DNA of 64,000 nt from Enterococcus faecalis_A (GTDB lineage Bacteria; Bacillota; Bacilli; Lactobacillales; Enterococcaceae): NCBI GenBank assembly GCA_051295955.1, contig JBPDWA010000002.1, forward strand, positions 1-64,000, read 5' to 3'. Made by a program: the position numbers and the translations under genes. Shown in pieces: positions 7,936-17,625 of the stretch; the stretch's first letter is position 1; each line of letters starts with the position of its first letter. A model generated the notes under the pieces. The model saw only the letters and a program-made list of their open reading frames with translations. It ran no database searches and was not told the origin of the DNA.

Positions 7936-8673
7936 ATGGAATTAAACGGGAAAAATGTATTTGTAACTGGTAGCACCAGAGGAATTGGTCAAGCTATTGC
8001 TCTCGCTTTTGCAAAAGCGGGCGCCAATATCATTTTAAATGGTCGCAGTGAAATTCGCCCAGAGCAGATTCAAGCAATTGAAGCTTTGGGTGTACAATGC
8101 ATCGGTATTTCAGGTGATATTTCTAATTTTGAAGCAGCCGGTAAAATGATTGATGATGCAGTAGCTGCTTTAGGTTCAATTGATATTTTGGTAAATAATG
8201 CCGGAATTACTAAAGATACACTTTTATTAAGAATGTCAAAAGAGGATTTCGAAGCGTGTCTGTCAATTAATTTAACAGGTACCTTTAATATGACGCAACA
8301 CGCAGTGAAACGAATGATGAAACAAAGAAGTGGCCGAATTATTAATTTAGCTAGCGTATCTGGTTTAATTGGAAATGTAGGCCAAGCAAACTATGCTGCC
8401 AGCAAAGCGGGCGTAGTAGGCTTTACCAAGTCAGTCGCTAGAGAAGTAGCACCACGAGGCATTACTTGCAATGCGATCGCCCCAGGATTTATTGAAACAG
8501 AAATGACAGATGTCTTATCAGATAAAATTAAAGAACAAATGAATAAGCAAATTCCGTTGCAAACATTTGGTCACGTGGATGATGTAGCCAACACAGCTGT
8601 TTTCTTAGCCAAAAGTTCTTACATTACCGGTCAGGTTGTAAATGTAGACGGCGGTTTAGTGATGCACGGATAA
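7936..8673 (+). CDS. fabG: 3-oxoacyl-ACP reductase
   Basis: A 245-aa short-chain dehydrogenase, the NADPH-dependent reductase of the elongation cycle. It shows TGSTRGIG at residues 12-19, NNAG, the catalytic Ser in ASVSG, YAASK (Tyr about 153, Lys about 157) and the C-terminal GQVVNVDGGLVM typical of FabG. The ribosome binding site GGGAGG overlaps the end of fabD. Confidence 0.95.
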   Translation: MELNGKNVFVTGSTRGIGQAIALAFAKAGANIILNGRSEIRPEQIQAIEALGVQCIGISGDISNFEAAGKMIDDAVAALGSIDILVNNAGITKDTLLLRMSKEDFEACLSINLTGTFNMTQHAVKRMMKQRSGRIINLASVSGLIGNVGQANYAASKAGVVGFTKSVAREVAPRGITCNAIAPGFIETEMTDVLSDKIKEQMNKQIPLQTFGHVDDVANTAVFLAKSSYITGQVVNVDGGLVMHG

Positions 8674-8699
8674 TAACGAAAATGAATGGAGTGACAGCG

Positions 8700-9947
8700 A
8701 TGAATCGAGTAGTAATTACCGGATATGGCGTAACTTCGCCAATCGGCAATGATGCCGCCACTTTTTTGGAAAGCTTGCAGATTGGGAAAAATGGTATTGG
8801 ACCGATCACTAATTTTGACGTAAGTGAGACTGGTGTGACCTTAGCAGCTGAAGTTAAAGATTTTCCCTTCGATAAATATTTTGCCAAAAAAGATGCAAAG
8901 CGCATGGACAAGTTTGCATTATATGGAATTTATGCAGCGTTAGAAGCGATGGAAATGAGTGGCTTGGACACCAAGCAAATGGATGTTGATCGTTTTGGCG
9001 TCATAGTCGGCTCTGGTATCGGCGGTTTGGAAACCATTCAAAATCAAGTGATCCGCATGCACAACAAAGGACCAGATCGAGTAGCGCCTTTGTTTATTCC
9101 GATGGCCATCGGTAATATGGCAGCCGGCAATATCGCTTTGCGGGTTGGCGCTAAGGGAGTTTGTACGGCTACGGTCACCGCTTGCGCTAGTGCAACCCAC
9201 TCTATTGGTGAAGCTTTTAGAAATATTAAACACGGCTATGCTGATGTTATCATCGCTGGTGGAACAGAAGCACCGATTACAGAAATTGGTATTTCTGGTT
9301 TTGCTTCATTGACCGCTTTAACTAAAGCAGCAGATCCCGATCGGGCTTCAATTCCATTTGATAAAGACCGCAGTGGTTTTGTGATGGGGGAAGGAGCCGG
9401 TGTTTTAATTCTTGAATCATTGGATCATGCGTTAGAACGAGGCGCTACAATTTTAGGTGAAGTCGTCGGTTATGGGGCAAACTGTGATGCTTATCATATG
9501 ACGTCACCAACGCCAGACGGTTCCGGAGCAGCTAAAGCGATGATATTAGCTATGACAGAAGCAGAGATTTCACCTGAAGCAATTGGCTATATCAATGCTC
9601 ATGGAACAAGTACTCAAGCAAATGACAGTGCTGAGTCAAAAGCTATTTCAAAAGCATTAGGTACAGCCGCTGAAACGGTATATGTCAGCAGTACGAAAAG
9701 TATGACCGGACACCTTTTGGGTGCAGCCGGTGGAATTGAAGCAATCGCAACTTTAAATGCTTTACAACATCAATTTATTCCACCGACCATTAACGTTGCC
9801 AATCTAGATGAAGAAATCACTGTAAATGTAGTTGTAAATGAAAAGAAAACAGCTACTTTTGATTACGCCTTAAGCAACTCACTGGGTTTTGGTGGTCATA
9901 ACGCCGTTCTTTGTTTAAAACGTTGGGAGGATTTAACATGCAGTTAG
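8700..9947 (+). CDS. fabF: Beta-ketoacyl-ACP synthase II
   Basis: A 415-aa condensing enzyme with Cys about 162 (TACAS), the HGTST histidine and the TGHLLGAAG histidine. It elongates acyl-ACP with malonyl-ACP. ATG 8700 is chosen over ATG 8682 because GGAGTG at 8688-8693 is 6 nt from 8700 and homologues begin MNRVVITG. Its last 10 nt overlap accB. Confidence 0.94.
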   Translation: MNRVVITGYGVTSPIGNDAATFLESLQIGKNGIGPITNFDVSETGVTLAAEVKDFPFDKYFAKKDAKRMDKFALYGIYAALEAMEMSGLDTKQMDVDRFGVIVGSGIGGLETIQNQVIRMHNKGPDRVAPLFIPMAIGNMAAGNIALRVGAKGVCTATVTACASATHSIGEAFRNIKHGYADVIIAGGTEAPITEIGISGFASLTALTKAADPDRASIPFDKDRSGFVMGEGAGVLILESLDHALERGATILGEVVGYGANCDAYHMTSPTPDGSGAAKAMILAMTEAEISPEAIGYINAHGTSTQANDSAESKAISKALGTAAETVYVSSTKSMTGHLLGAAGGIEAIATLNALQHQFIPPTINVANLDEEITVNVVVNEKKTATFDYALSNSLGFGGHNAVLCLKRWEDLTCS

Positions 9948-10447
9948 AAGATATCAAAGTTTTGTTAACGCAATTTGATCAATCGACTTTAACGGAGTTT
10001 GATTTAAAAGAAAGTTCTTTTGAATTGTATATGAATAAAAATAATGTGGCTGTAAAACGTACAGAAGCAACAGAAACTATGAGAATTTCTGAGCCGGATA
10101 CTATCACAACGGAACCGGTAGCTTCGACTCCGTCAACTGAAGGAACATCAGCAGTAGTTCCTACACAAGTACCTGTTAAAGAACAACCAGAAAATACAGA
10201 AGTGGTTATGGCGCCGATTGTCGGCGTGGCTTACTTGAAGCCTGCTTCTGATAAGGAAAACTTTGTCAATGTCGGCGATTTTGTAAAAAAAGGGGATGTC
10301 GTGTGTATCATTGAAGCAATGAAGCTGATGAATGAAATTACTACGACTGTGGATGGTGTGATCACTGAAATCCTCATTGAAAATGAAGCCGTCGTCGAAT
10401 ACAATCAACCGTTGTTTCGTGTGGCTAAAGGAGGAGATAAACGATGA
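9938..10447 (+). CDS. accB: Biotin carboxyl carrier protein of acetyl-CoA carboxylase
   Basis: A 169-aa protein: an N-terminal helical part, a Thr/Pro/Glu-rich linker at about residues 45-85, and a C-terminal biotinyl domain with EAMKLMNE, Lys about 129 being the biotinylation site. It carries carboxybiotin between AccC and AccA/AccD. ATG 9938 has GGGAGG at 9925-9930; reading from 9911 would lie inside fabF without a binding site. It overlaps fabZ by 4 nt (ATGA). Confidence 0.94.
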   Translation: MQLEDIKVLLTQFDQSTLTEFDLKESSFELYMNKNNVAVKRTEATETMRISEPDTITTEPVASTPSTEGTSAVVPTQVPVKEQPENTEVVMAPIVGVAYLKPASDKENFVNVGDFVKKGDVVCIIEAMKLMNEITTTVDGVITEILIENEAVVEYNQPLFRVAKGGDKR

Positions 10448-10869
10448 AATTGACCATTAATGAAATTAAAGAGATCATTCCGCATCGCTATCCTTTTCTA
10501 TTGCTAGATACAGTCGAGGAAATGAGTGTGGGACAGCGGATTGTTGCAAAGAAAAATGTGACTGTCAATGAACAGTTTTTTCAAGGGCATTTTCCGGGAG
10601 AACCTGTGATGCCGGGAGTTTTGATTATCGAAGCACTGGCACAAGCTGGAGCAGTGGCTTTATTGTCATTGCCTGATTTTAAAGGGAAAACAGCTTATTT
10701 CGGCGGTATTGATAAAGCAAAATTTCGTAAAAAAGTAACACCTGGTGATACACTAATGTTAGAAGTAGAAATTTTAAAAGTTAAAAAAATTGCGGGCATC
10801 GGCAGAGGTGTAGCAACTGTAAACGGCAAGAAAGTAGCTGAAGCAGAATTAACCTTTATGATTGGATAG
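10444..10869 (+). CDS. fabZ: 3-hydroxyacyl-ACP dehydratase
   Basis: A 141-aa hot-dog-fold dehydratase with His49 in GHFPGEPVMPG and Glu63 in IIEALAQAGA, the catalytic pair. It converts 3-hydroxyacyl-ACP to trans-2-enoyl-ACP for FabK. E. faecalis has a second FabZ-like enzyme (FabN) that also isomerises the double bond and is encoded elsewhere; this copy sits in the main operon and is expected to be the plain dehydratase, though the two cannot be told apart with certainty by eye. Confidence 0.93.
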   Translation: MKLTINEIKEIIPHRYPFLLLDTVEEMSVGQRIVAKKNVTVNEQFFQGHFPGEPVMPGVLIIEALAQAGAVALLSLPDFKGKTAYFGGIDKAKFRKKVTPGDTLMLEVEILKVKKIAGIGRGVATVNGKKVAEAELTFMIG

Positions 10870-10876
10870 GTGAAGT

Positions 10877-12247
10877 ATGTTTTCAAAAGTATTAATCGCA
10901 AATCGTGGAGAAATTGCACTGCGAATTATTCGTGCGTGTCGTGAATTAGGGATTCAAACGGTTGCTATCTATTCAGAGGCAGACAAAGAAGCACTTCATA
11001 CGCAACTGGCGGATGAAGCCATCTGTATCGGACCGGCGAAAGCCACTGATTCATATTTAAATGTTCAGCATGTACTAAGTGCAGCGATCGTAACTAATGC
11101 AGAAGCCATACATCCAGGCTTTGGTTTTCTTTCAGAAAATAGCCAATTTGCTGCGATGTGTGAAGAATGTAATATTACCTTCATCGGACCCAAAGCAGAA
11201 ACTATTGATGCTATGGGTAATAAGATCAATGCCCGTCGTTTAATGCAAGCCGCTGGTGTACCGGTTATACCAGGAAGTGATGGGGTGATTCAAACTGTTG
11301 AAGAAGCCTTAACGATTGCTGAGCGTATCGGGTATCCAGTTATGCTAAAAGCTGCAGCTGGCGGTGGCGGTAAAGGCATTCGTAAGGTTTTGTCAAAAGA
11401 AGAACTACCGCAGCACTTCACCTCAGCGCAACAAGAAGCAAAAGCCTCCTTTGGCAATGGCGACATGTATTTGGAAAAAATTATTTACCCGGCTCGTCAT
11501 ATCGAAGTTCAAATTTTAGGCGATCAACATGGCCATATCATTCATTTGGGAGAACGGGATTGTTCGCTACAGCGTAATAATCAAAAAGTGTTGGAGGAGT
11601 CACCTTCTATCGCTATTTCAAAAGATAAACGAGAAAAGCTTGGTGCGACAGCCGTTCGAGCAGCCAAAGCTGTTCAGTATGAAAATGCCGGTACCATTGA
11701 ATTTTTGATGGATACATCAGGAAAATTATACTTTATGGAAATGAATACGCGGATTCAAGTAGAACATCCGGTTACAGAAATGGTTACTGGCGTTGATCTG
11801 GTCAAAGCGCAAATCAAGATTGCCGCTGGTGAAGTATTGCCATACACTCAACAAGATATAGCCATGTCTGGCCATGCTATTGAGTGCCGGATTAATGCGG
11901 AAAATCCAGCTTTTCATTTTGCTCCGTCACCTGGTAAGATTCAAAACTTACTGTTGCCAAGTGGTGGTATGGGCTTGCGGGTGGACAGTGCGATGTATTC
12001 AGGTTATACTATTCCGCCTTATTATGATTCCATGATCGCTAAAGTAATTGTTCACGGTGAAAACCGATTTGACGCTTTAATGAAAATGCAGCGAGCTTTA
12101 AATGAAATTGTAACAGAAGGTATTATTACCAATGCTGAATTTCAGCTGGACATAATTACCCATGAAAATGTATTGGCTGGCGATTATGATACCAGCTTTT
12201 TACAGGAAACATTTCTTCCTAACTGGGAGCCTGAAAGCAATAGCTAA
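10877..12247 (+). CDS. accC: Biotin carboxylase subunit of acetyl-CoA carboxylase
   Basis: A 456-aa ATP-grasp enzyme: N-terminal FSKVLIANRGEIALRIIRAC, glycine-rich ATP loop AAAGGGGKGIRKV near residue 160, ERDCSLQRNNQKV, and MNTRIQVEHPVTE. It carboxylates biotin on AccB using ATP and bicarbonate. It is 7 nt behind fabZ and of normal length. Confidence 0.95.
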   Translation: MFSKVLIANRGEIALRIIRACRELGIQTVAIYSEADKEALHTQLADEAICIGPAKATDSYLNVQHVLSAAIVTNAEAIHPGFGFLSENSQFAAMCEECNITFIGPKAETIDAMGNKINARRLMQAAGVPVIPGSDGVIQTVEEALTIAERIGYPVMLKAAAGGGGKGIRKVLSKEELPQHFTSAQQEAKASFGNGDMYLEKIIYPARHIEVQILGDQHGHIIHLGERDCSLQRNNQKVLEESPSIAISKDKREKLGATAVRAAKAVQYENAGTIEFLMDTSGKLYFMEMNTRIQVEHPVTEMVTGVDLVKAQIKIAAGEVLPYTQQDIAMSGHAIECRINAENPAFHFAPSPGKIQNLLLPSGGMGLRVDSAMYSGYTIPPYYDSMIAKVIVHGENRFDALMKMQRALNEIVTEGIITNAEFQLDIITHENVLAGDYDTSFLQETFLPNWEPESNS

Positions 12248-12261
12248 AAAGGAGTAGGCAC

Positions 12262-13146
12262 ATGGCATTATTTAAAAAGAAAAAATACATTCGAATTAAT
12301 CCCAATCGCATCAATCCTGAAAATGCTGGGAAAAAGCCATCTGTTCCTGACAACATGTGGGCCAAATGTCCTTCTTGCAAACGTACGTTATACACGAAAG
12401 ATATGGGCGCTGAAAAAATTTGCCCGTATTGTAGCTACAGCTTCCGTATTGGTGCGTGGGAACGTATGGCTTTAATCGTTGATGAAAAAAGCTTCCAAGA
12501 ATGGGATTCAGATTTAACAACGAAGGATCCGTTAAATTTTCCCGGCTATATCGAAAAAATCGCTGTGATGCAAGAAAAAACGGAACTAAATGAAGCTATT
12601 TTAACCGGCAAGGCAATGATTGACGGACAAACCGTCGCTCTTGGTATTATGGATGCGAATTTTATCATGGGCAGTATGGGAACGGTTGTGGGAGAAAAAA
12701 TTACGCGCTTGTTTGAGCGTGCGACACAACAACGCTTGCCCGTAGTGATTTTTACTGCTTCTGGTGGGGCCCGTATGCAAGAAGGCATCTTTTCGTTGAT
12801 GCAAATGGCAAAAATTTCCGCTGCTTTACAGCGCCACAATAAAGCTGGCTTATTGTATATCACAGTATTAACGGATCCGACGACTGGCGGCGTTACAGCA
12901 AGCTTTGCGATGGATGGGGATATTATTTTAGCGGAACCACAAAGTTTGATTGGTTTTGCCGGACGGCGCGTAATAGAACAAACATTACGCCAAGAATTAC
13001 CGGAAGACTTCCAGAAAGCAGAATTTTTATTGGCGCATGGATTCGTCGATCAGATTGTTCCTAGAAATTTTTTAAAACAACGTTTGAGCGATTTGCTACG
13101 ATTACATCAGTTAGAAGGGTGGCGCACTCATGGAAAAAACGGCTAA
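12262..13146 (+). CDS. accD: Acetyl-CoA carboxylase carboxyltransferase subunit beta
   Basis: A 294-aa crotonase-fold subunit with the N-terminal zinc ribbon CPSC-CPYC (Cys36, 39, 54, 57) followed by the carboxyltransferase core (ASGGARMQEG, GGVTASFAM). With AccA it moves the carboxyl group from biotin to acetyl-CoA. It overlaps accA by 17 nt, consistent with equal synthesis of the two subunits. Confidence 0.95.
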   Translation: MALFKKKKYIRINPNRINPENAGKKPSVPDNMWAKCPSCKRTLYTKDMGAEKICPYCSYSFRIGAWERMALIVDEKSFQEWDSDLTTKDPLNFPGYIEKIAVMQEKTELNEAILTGKAMIDGQTVALGIMDANFIMGSMGTVVGEKITRLFERATQQRLPVVIFTASGGARMQEGIFSLMQMAKISAALQRHNKAGLLYITVLTDPTTGGVTASFAMDGDIILAEPQSLIGFAGRRVIEQTLRQELPEDFQKAEFLLAHGFVDQIVPRNFLKQRLSDLLRLHQLEGWRTHGKNG

Positions 13147-13915
13147 TGATATTGTAACCCTTGCGCGAGCGCAAGATCGTTTTACAGCCTTAGACTATAT
13201 TGATGCGGTTTTTGATGATTTTGTAGAATTTCACGGCGATCGATATTTTGCTGATGACTTGGCGATCGTTGGGGGGATTGCGACCTTGCAAGGAAAACCG
13301 ATAACTGTGGTAGGCATTCAAAAAGGACGCAATCTCCCTGAAAACATTGAACGTAATTTTGGTGCGCCCAACCCGGAAGGCTATCGCAAAGCGTTGCGTT
13401 TAATGAAACAAGCTGAAAAATTTCAGCGACCAATCGTTACGTTGATCAACACAGCCGGAGCTTATTGTGGAATTGGTGCAGAAGAGCGTGGCGAAGGCGA
13501 AGCAATCGCTCAGAACTTAGTGGAAATGTCGGACTTAAATGTACCGATCATTTCTGTGATTATCGGAGAAGGCGGCAGTGGCGGTGCCTTAGCACTAGCA
13601 GTAGCTGATGAAGTTTGGATGTTGGAGCATACGATTTATGCGATCTTATCTCCGGAAGGATTTGCTTCCATCCTATGGAAAGACGGCAGTCGAGCGAAAG
13701 AAGCTGCTGAATTGATGAAAATTACCGCTGCTGAGTTAAAAGAACTCACCGTCATTGATAAAGTAATCCCAGAAATGATGAACGGTGAACCTTTAGAACA
13801 AGCTAAGATTAACCGAATTTTACAAAAAGCATTGATCGCTAAGTTATCAGAACTGTCTGCTTTAGATTCTGATGCTTTACTGGAGCAGCGTTATCAGCGG
13901 TTCCGTAAATTTTAA
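13130..13915 (+). CDS. accA: Acetyl-CoA carboxylase carboxyltransferase subunit alpha
   Basis: A 261-aa carboxyltransferase subunit with the oxyanion-loop segment GEGGSGGALALAVAD and the ILSPEGFASILWKDG block. It is shorter than the proteobacterial alpha subunit but normal for lactobacillales. It is the last gene of the fab-acc operon, before a strong terminator. Confidence 0.95.
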   Translation: MEKTANDIVTLARAQDRFTALDYIDAVFDDFVEFHGDRYFADDLAIVGGIATLQGKPITVVGIQKGRNLPENIERNFGAPNPEGYRKALRLMKQAEKFQRPIVTLINTAGAYCGIGAEERGEGEAIAQNLVEMSDLNVPIISVIIGEGGSGGALALAVADEVWMLEHTIYAILSPEGFASILWKDGSRAKEAAELMKITAAELKELTVIDKVIPEMMNGEPLEQAKINRILQKALIAKLSELSALDSDALLEQRYQRFRKF

Positions 13916-13953
13916 CTAACGTTGTAGGCTATAAATATTAACGAGAACACATG

Positions 13954-14003
13954 CATTGGAACAAAGGTCATATTGACTTTTGTTTCAATGTTTGCGTTTT
14001 TTT
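13954..14003 (+). terminator. Terminator of the fab-acc operon
   Basis: CATTGGAACAAAGGTCA pairs with TGACTTTTGTTTCAATG (two G.U/mismatches), then TTTGCGTTTTTTT. It is a strong stem with a T-run. Confidence 0.9.
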
Positions 14004-14352
14004 ATTAGGAGTTGATTGCGCTTCAATGAACTTTTAAGCTCGAAGGAGTCACGCTGTAGGTGTTTGATGTTTTCTTGGAAGATCTAGCAGTCCTTTATAG
14101 AAATCTATCCGAAAATACAGTATAATACATAGAAGTGAAGGCTGAAAGTATTTATCACCACGAAAGTAATGTTCATTTTCATACATACTATTGTTTAACT
14201 AGTAGCTTGTTGAGGTACGATTGCCGAAAATATTTGTAAAGAAAGAGACATTCGTGATGAAACGTGGTACTTGCTTAAAAATCATGCCGCTAAGTAGGAC
14301 AAAATTTCACCGTTTTGTCCTCTTTCTATCAATAATAATTTAGAATGGATAA
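14004..14352. other. Intergenic stretch upstream of yqeG
   Basis: No gene was found. It holds a perfect TATAAT at 14121-14126 without a clear -35, about 240 nt upstream of yqeG. A 9-bp hairpin follows at 14296-14321 (AGGACAAAA/TTTTGTCCT), with a poor T-run after it. The interval could be a long leader or a short noncoding RNA; the sequence does not decide. Confidence 0.3.
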
Positions 14353-14367
14353 GTGAGAGGAGTTAGG

Positions 14368-14895
14368 ATGTTTTCAAATTTTAAGCCGACATGGATGGTG
14401 GATGCAATTTATAAAATCACTCCAGTACAGTTAAAAAAACTAGGAATCAAAGCTGTTTTGACGGATTTGGATAATACGCTAATCGCTTGGAACAACCCCG
14501 ATGGAACTGAAGAACTACTAACGTGGATATTGGAGATGAAAAATGCCGATATTCCAGTGTTGGTGGTTTCCAACAATAAAGCTAGCCGCATTGAACGTGC
14601 AGTTGCTAAATTTGATTTAGATTATGTATCAAGAGCCTTAAAACCTACCAGTCGAGGATTTAAAAAAGCTGAAGAAAAATTAGGTTTGAAGCCGGCAGAA
14701 ATGGTCATGGTGGGGGATCAGTTATTAACGGACATTCGAGGCGCCAACGCTGCTGGAATTCGCAGCATCTTAGTTCAGCCGATTGTAGCAACGGATGGCT
14801 GGAATACGAGAATTAATCGGTTCTTTGAACGAATAATTATGAAACACTTGATGAAAAAAAATCCTGATATGATTTGGAGAGGCGGATTAAAATGA
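14368..14895 (+). CDS. yqeG: YqeG-family HAD phosphatase
   Basis: A 175-aa HAD-superfamily IIIA protein with the nucleophile motif DLDNT (Asp33, Asp35), VVSNNK as motif II and MVGDQLLTDIRGA as the Mg-binding motif. Related proteins include mitochondrial phosphatidylglycerophosphate phosphatase; the bacterial substrate is not settled. ATG 14368 is preferred, as AGAGGAG lies 5 nt upstream while the GTG at 14353 has none. It overlaps yqeH by 4 nt (ATGA) and starts a conserved ribosome-biogenesis group. Confidence 0.88.
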   Translation: MFSNFKPTWMVDAIYKITPVQLKKLGIKAVLTDLDNTLIAWNNPDGTEELLTWILEMKNADIPVLVVSNNKASRIERAVAKFDLDYVSRALKPTSRGFKKAEEKLGLKPAEMVMVGDQLLTDIRGANAAGIRSILVQPIVATDGWNTRINRFFERIIMKHLMKKNPDMIWRGGLK

Positions 14896-16001
14896 CAGAG
14901 GCAATTCATTGCATCGGTTGCGGTGCCGTGCTTCAAACGGAACATCCAGAAGAACTGGGCTATACGCCCACAAAAGCTTTTGAAAAAGGCATCGCTTCTG
15001 GCGAAGTTTATTGTCAGCGCTGTTTTCGTTTACGACATTACAATGATATTCAAGATGTAAACTTAACTGATGATGATTTTTTACGATTATTAAATGAATT
15101 AGGCAAAGAAGAAGCCTTAATTGTTAATGTTGTTGATATTTTTGATTTTAACGGTTCATTAATTCCAGGACTTCATCGTTTTATTGGGGATAATCCAGTA
15201 TTGCTGGTGGGCAATAAAGTGGATATTTTGCCAAAGTCCCTAAAGAAATCCAAATTGATTCAATGGATGAAAGAACGAGCGCATGAAGAAGGCTTGCGTC
15301 CGGTTGATGTGTTGCTAACCAGTGGGAAAAAGTCTCAAGAAATGCAAGAATTATTGCATATTATTGAACAATGGCGTAATAAGCGTGATGTTTATGTAGT
15401 GGGAGTGACAAATGTTGGCAAATCAACGTTGATTAACCAAATCATCAAGCAAACGGCTGGCGTGCAGGATGTCATTACGACTTCCCAATTTCCAGGCACA
15501 ACTTTAGATAAGATTGAAATTCCTTTAGAAGATGGCCACTATTTAATTGATACGCCAGGAATTATTCATCGCCATCAGATGGCTCATTACTTAGGCAAAA
15601 AAGATTTAAAAATAATTGCGCCGCAAAAAGAAATCAAGCCGAAAGTTTATCAGTTAAATCCAGAACAAACTATATTTCTTGGTGGTTTGGCTCGTTTTGA
15701 TTTTCTTCAAGGAAAGAAAAGTTCCTTTATCGCTTATGTATCCAATGATTTGACACTTCATCGGACTAAGCTGGCTGGTGCTAAAGCCTTTTACGAAAAA
15801 CATGTGGGTGGATTGTTACAGCCGCCGCGGGCTGATGAGGTTGTAGATTTTCCGGAACTTATTCGCTTCGAGTTTTCAGTGAAAGAGAAATCCGATATTG
15901 TTTTTGCTGGCTTAGGTTGGATTACAGTGACAGAACCAGGTGTAGTTGCTGGTTGGGCGCCTAAAGGTGTCGATGTTTTAAAGCGAAAAGCATTGATTTA
16001 A
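14892..16001 (+). CDS. yqeH: Ribosome-biogenesis GTPase YqeH
   Basis: A 369-aa circularly permuted GTPase. An N-terminal zinc finger (CIGCG...CQRC) is followed by NKVD (G4) ahead of GVTNVGKST (G1) and DTPG (G3), the permuted order. YqeH acts in 30S subunit assembly. It overlaps yqeG, and yhbY follows 22 nt later. Confidence 0.93.
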   Translation: MTEAIHCIGCGAVLQTEHPEELGYTPTKAFEKGIASGEVYCQRCFRLRHYNDIQDVNLTDDDFLRLLNELGKEEALIVNVVDIFDFNGSLIPGLHRFIGDNPVLLVGNKVDILPKSLKKSKLIQWMKERAHEEGLRPVDVLLTSGKKSQEMQELLHIIEQWRNKRDVYVVGVTNVGKSTLINQIIKQTAGVQDVITTSQFPGTTLDKIEIPLEDGHYLIDTPGIIHRHQMAHYLGKKDLKIIAPQKEIKPKVYQLNPEQTIFLGGLARFDFLQGKKSSFIAYVSNDLTLHRTKLAGAKAFYEKHVGGLLQPPRADEVVDFPELIRFEFSVKEKSDIVFAGLGWITVTEPGVVAGWAPKGVDVLKRKALI

Positions 16002-16023
16002 ATTTTAGAGAGAAGGTCCGAAT

Positions 16024-16335
16024 ATGGAACTTAGAGGAAAACAAAAACGTTATTTACGAAGTCAAGCCCATCACTTACAGCCTATTTTTCAAATTGGCAA
16101 AGGTGGTCTTAATGAAGCGATGATAAAGCAAATTAATGAAGCGTTGGAAAAGCGTGAACTAATTAAAATTTCTTTGTTACAGAATACTGATGAATTAGCA
16201 GCAGACGTAGCGCAGCAGCTACACGAAATAATTCACTGTGAAATTGTACAAATAATTGGACGTGTCTTGGTCTTGTTCAAACCATCTACGAAAGAAAAAT
16301 ATCAGAAAATTTCCAAAGAGGTCAAAGCTATTTAA
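16024..16335 (+). CDS. yhbY: YhbY/CRM-domain RNA-binding protein
   Basis: A 103-aa single CRM-domain protein: LRGKQKRYLRSQAHHLQPIFQIGKGGL with the conserved GKGG loop, then the basic helix and VQIIGRVLVLFKPS. The family binds pre-50S particles. AGAGAAGG lies upstream of the ATG. Confidence 0.92.
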   Translation: MELRGKQKRYLRSQAHHLQPIFQIGKGGLNEAMIKQINEALEKRELIKISLLQNTDELAADVAQQLHEIIHCEIVQIIGRVLVLFKPSTKEKYQKISKEVKAI

Positions 16336-16353
16336 GGTTTGGAGGAAACGGAA

Positions 16354-17004
16354 ATGGGGAAACAATTAGCAAAAGCGCAACACCCGCAAATTTTAGTAGA
16401 AGAAGCAGCGGTGCAAATAACCAAGCGCAAGCAAGTTGGCTTGTTGGGCGGTAATTTTAATCCGGTTCATTTGGCACATCTTGTGATTGCAGATCAAGTG
16501 CAGCAGCAATTAGGTCTTGATGAAGTTTATCTAATGCCTACATATTTGCCTCCCCATGTGGATGAAAAGAAAACCATTAGTAGTAAACATCGCTTGGCGA
16601 TGCTGGAGCTAGCAGTGGCGGATAATCCCTTTTTAAAAATTGAACCACTTGAAATCATTCGCAAGGGAAAAAGCTATACGTATGATACAATGAAAGAGCT
16701 GACGGAGCAGCATCCGGACGTGGATTACTATTTCATTATCGGCGGCGATATGGTGGAATATTTGCCCAAATGGTATAAGATTGATGAATTGTTACAATTG
16801 ATTCAATTTGTAGGAATCCGGCGTCCTCAATATAGCACGGTATCACCTTACCCGATTATTTGGGTAGATGTTCCCCAAATGGATATCAGTTCTACTTTTA
16901 TTCGCCAAAAAATAAAAGATGGTTGCTCTACCCGTTATTTACTACCAGATAGTGTCAGTCAATATATTCAAGAGAAGGGACTGTATCTTAATGACGTGGA
17001 GTGA
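16354..17004 (+). CDS. nadD: Nicotinate-nucleotide adenylyltransferase
   Basis: A 216-aa nucleotidyltransferase making deamido-NAD from nicotinate mononucleotide and ATP. The GGNFNPVHLAH signature is at residues 32-42 and the C-terminal ISSTFIR motif is present. It has a ~28-residue extension ahead of the catalytic start, as seen in other lactobacillales. ATG 16354 has GGAGGAAA 5 nt upstream. Its end overlaps yqeK. Confidence 0.93.
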   Translation: MGKQLAKAQHPQILVEEAAVQITKRKQVGLLGGNFNPVHLAHLVIADQVQQQLGLDEVYLMPTYLPPHVDEKKTISSKHRLAMLELAVADNPFLKIEPLEIIRKGKSYTYDTMKELTEQHPDVDYYFIIGGDMVEYLPKWYKIDELLQLIQFVGIRRPQYSTVSPYPIIWVDVPQMDISSTFIRQKIKDGCSTRYLLPDSVSQYIQEKGLYLNDVE

Positions 17005-17593
17005 AACCTATGACGCTGAAAAACGCGAATGGTTATTGCAAAAAATTCAATTACAAATGAGTGAGCATCGTTTTCAACATGTTTTAGGGGTTGAAAAAGC
17101 TGCTATTACTTTAGCGGAAAAATATGGCGCATCAAAAGCCAAGGCCAGCATTGCGGCGTTAACGCATGACTATGCCAAAGAGCGTTCAGACGAAGAATTT
17201 CAACTGATCATCAAACGTGACGGTTATGATTTGAATTTACTTAATTACGGCAATGCCATTTGGCATGGGTTGGTGGGCGCCAGTTTGGTTCAAAAAGAGC
17301 TGGGGATTGACGATGAAGAGATTCTTGAAGCAATTCGCTTGCATACAACTGGAGCTGCTGAAATGAGTTTGTTAGACAAAATTATTTATGTGGCGGATTA
17401 TATTGAGCCCGGGCGTAATTTTCCTGGCGTTCAAGCAGCACGCGAACTAGCCTTGGTAGACTTGGATCTGGCAGTAGCTTATGAAACGAAACATACGCTA
17501 ATACATTTGCTGGAACAGGAACAAAAAATATACCCGCAAGCACTAGAAACCTATAACCGTTGGGTTGTAGGTATGAAAGAAAAGCGCAAATAA
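16991..17593 (+). CDS. yqeK: HD-domain diadenosine tetraphosphate hydrolase YqeK
   Basis: A 200-aa HD phosphohydrolase with metal ligands His30 (RFQHVLGV), His59-Asp60 (LTHDYAKE) and later WHG/LHTTG histidines. Firmicute YqeK proteins split Ap4A symmetrically into two ADP. The start at 16991 is taken because the longer frame lies inside nadD and lacks a binding site; AGAAGGGA is 10 nt before it. It overlaps nadD by 14 nt. Confidence 0.9.
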   Translation: MTWSETYDAEKREWLLQKIQLQMSEHRFQHVLGVEKAAITLAEKYGASKAKASIAALTHDYAKERSDEEFQLIIKRDGYDLNLLNYGNAIWHGLVGASLVQKELGIDDEEILEAIRLHTTGAAEMSLLDKIIYVADYIEPGRNFPGVQAARELALVDLDLAVAYETKHTLIHLLEQEQKIYPQALETYNRWVVGMKEKRK

Positions 17594-17625
17594 ATAAGTT
17601 AAAGTAAATATTGGAGGGAACCATC

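Noticed and set aside
12546..12863. Long minus-strand frames opposite accD and other core genes
   Set aside because: They overlap well-identified genes, lack binding sites and give no familiar proteins; they are antisense shadows.
14127..14321. A noncoding RNA between TATAAT 14121 and the hairpin at 14296-14321
   Set aside because: No -35, poor T-run after the hairpin and no known RNA family fits, so it is only noted under the intergenic entry.
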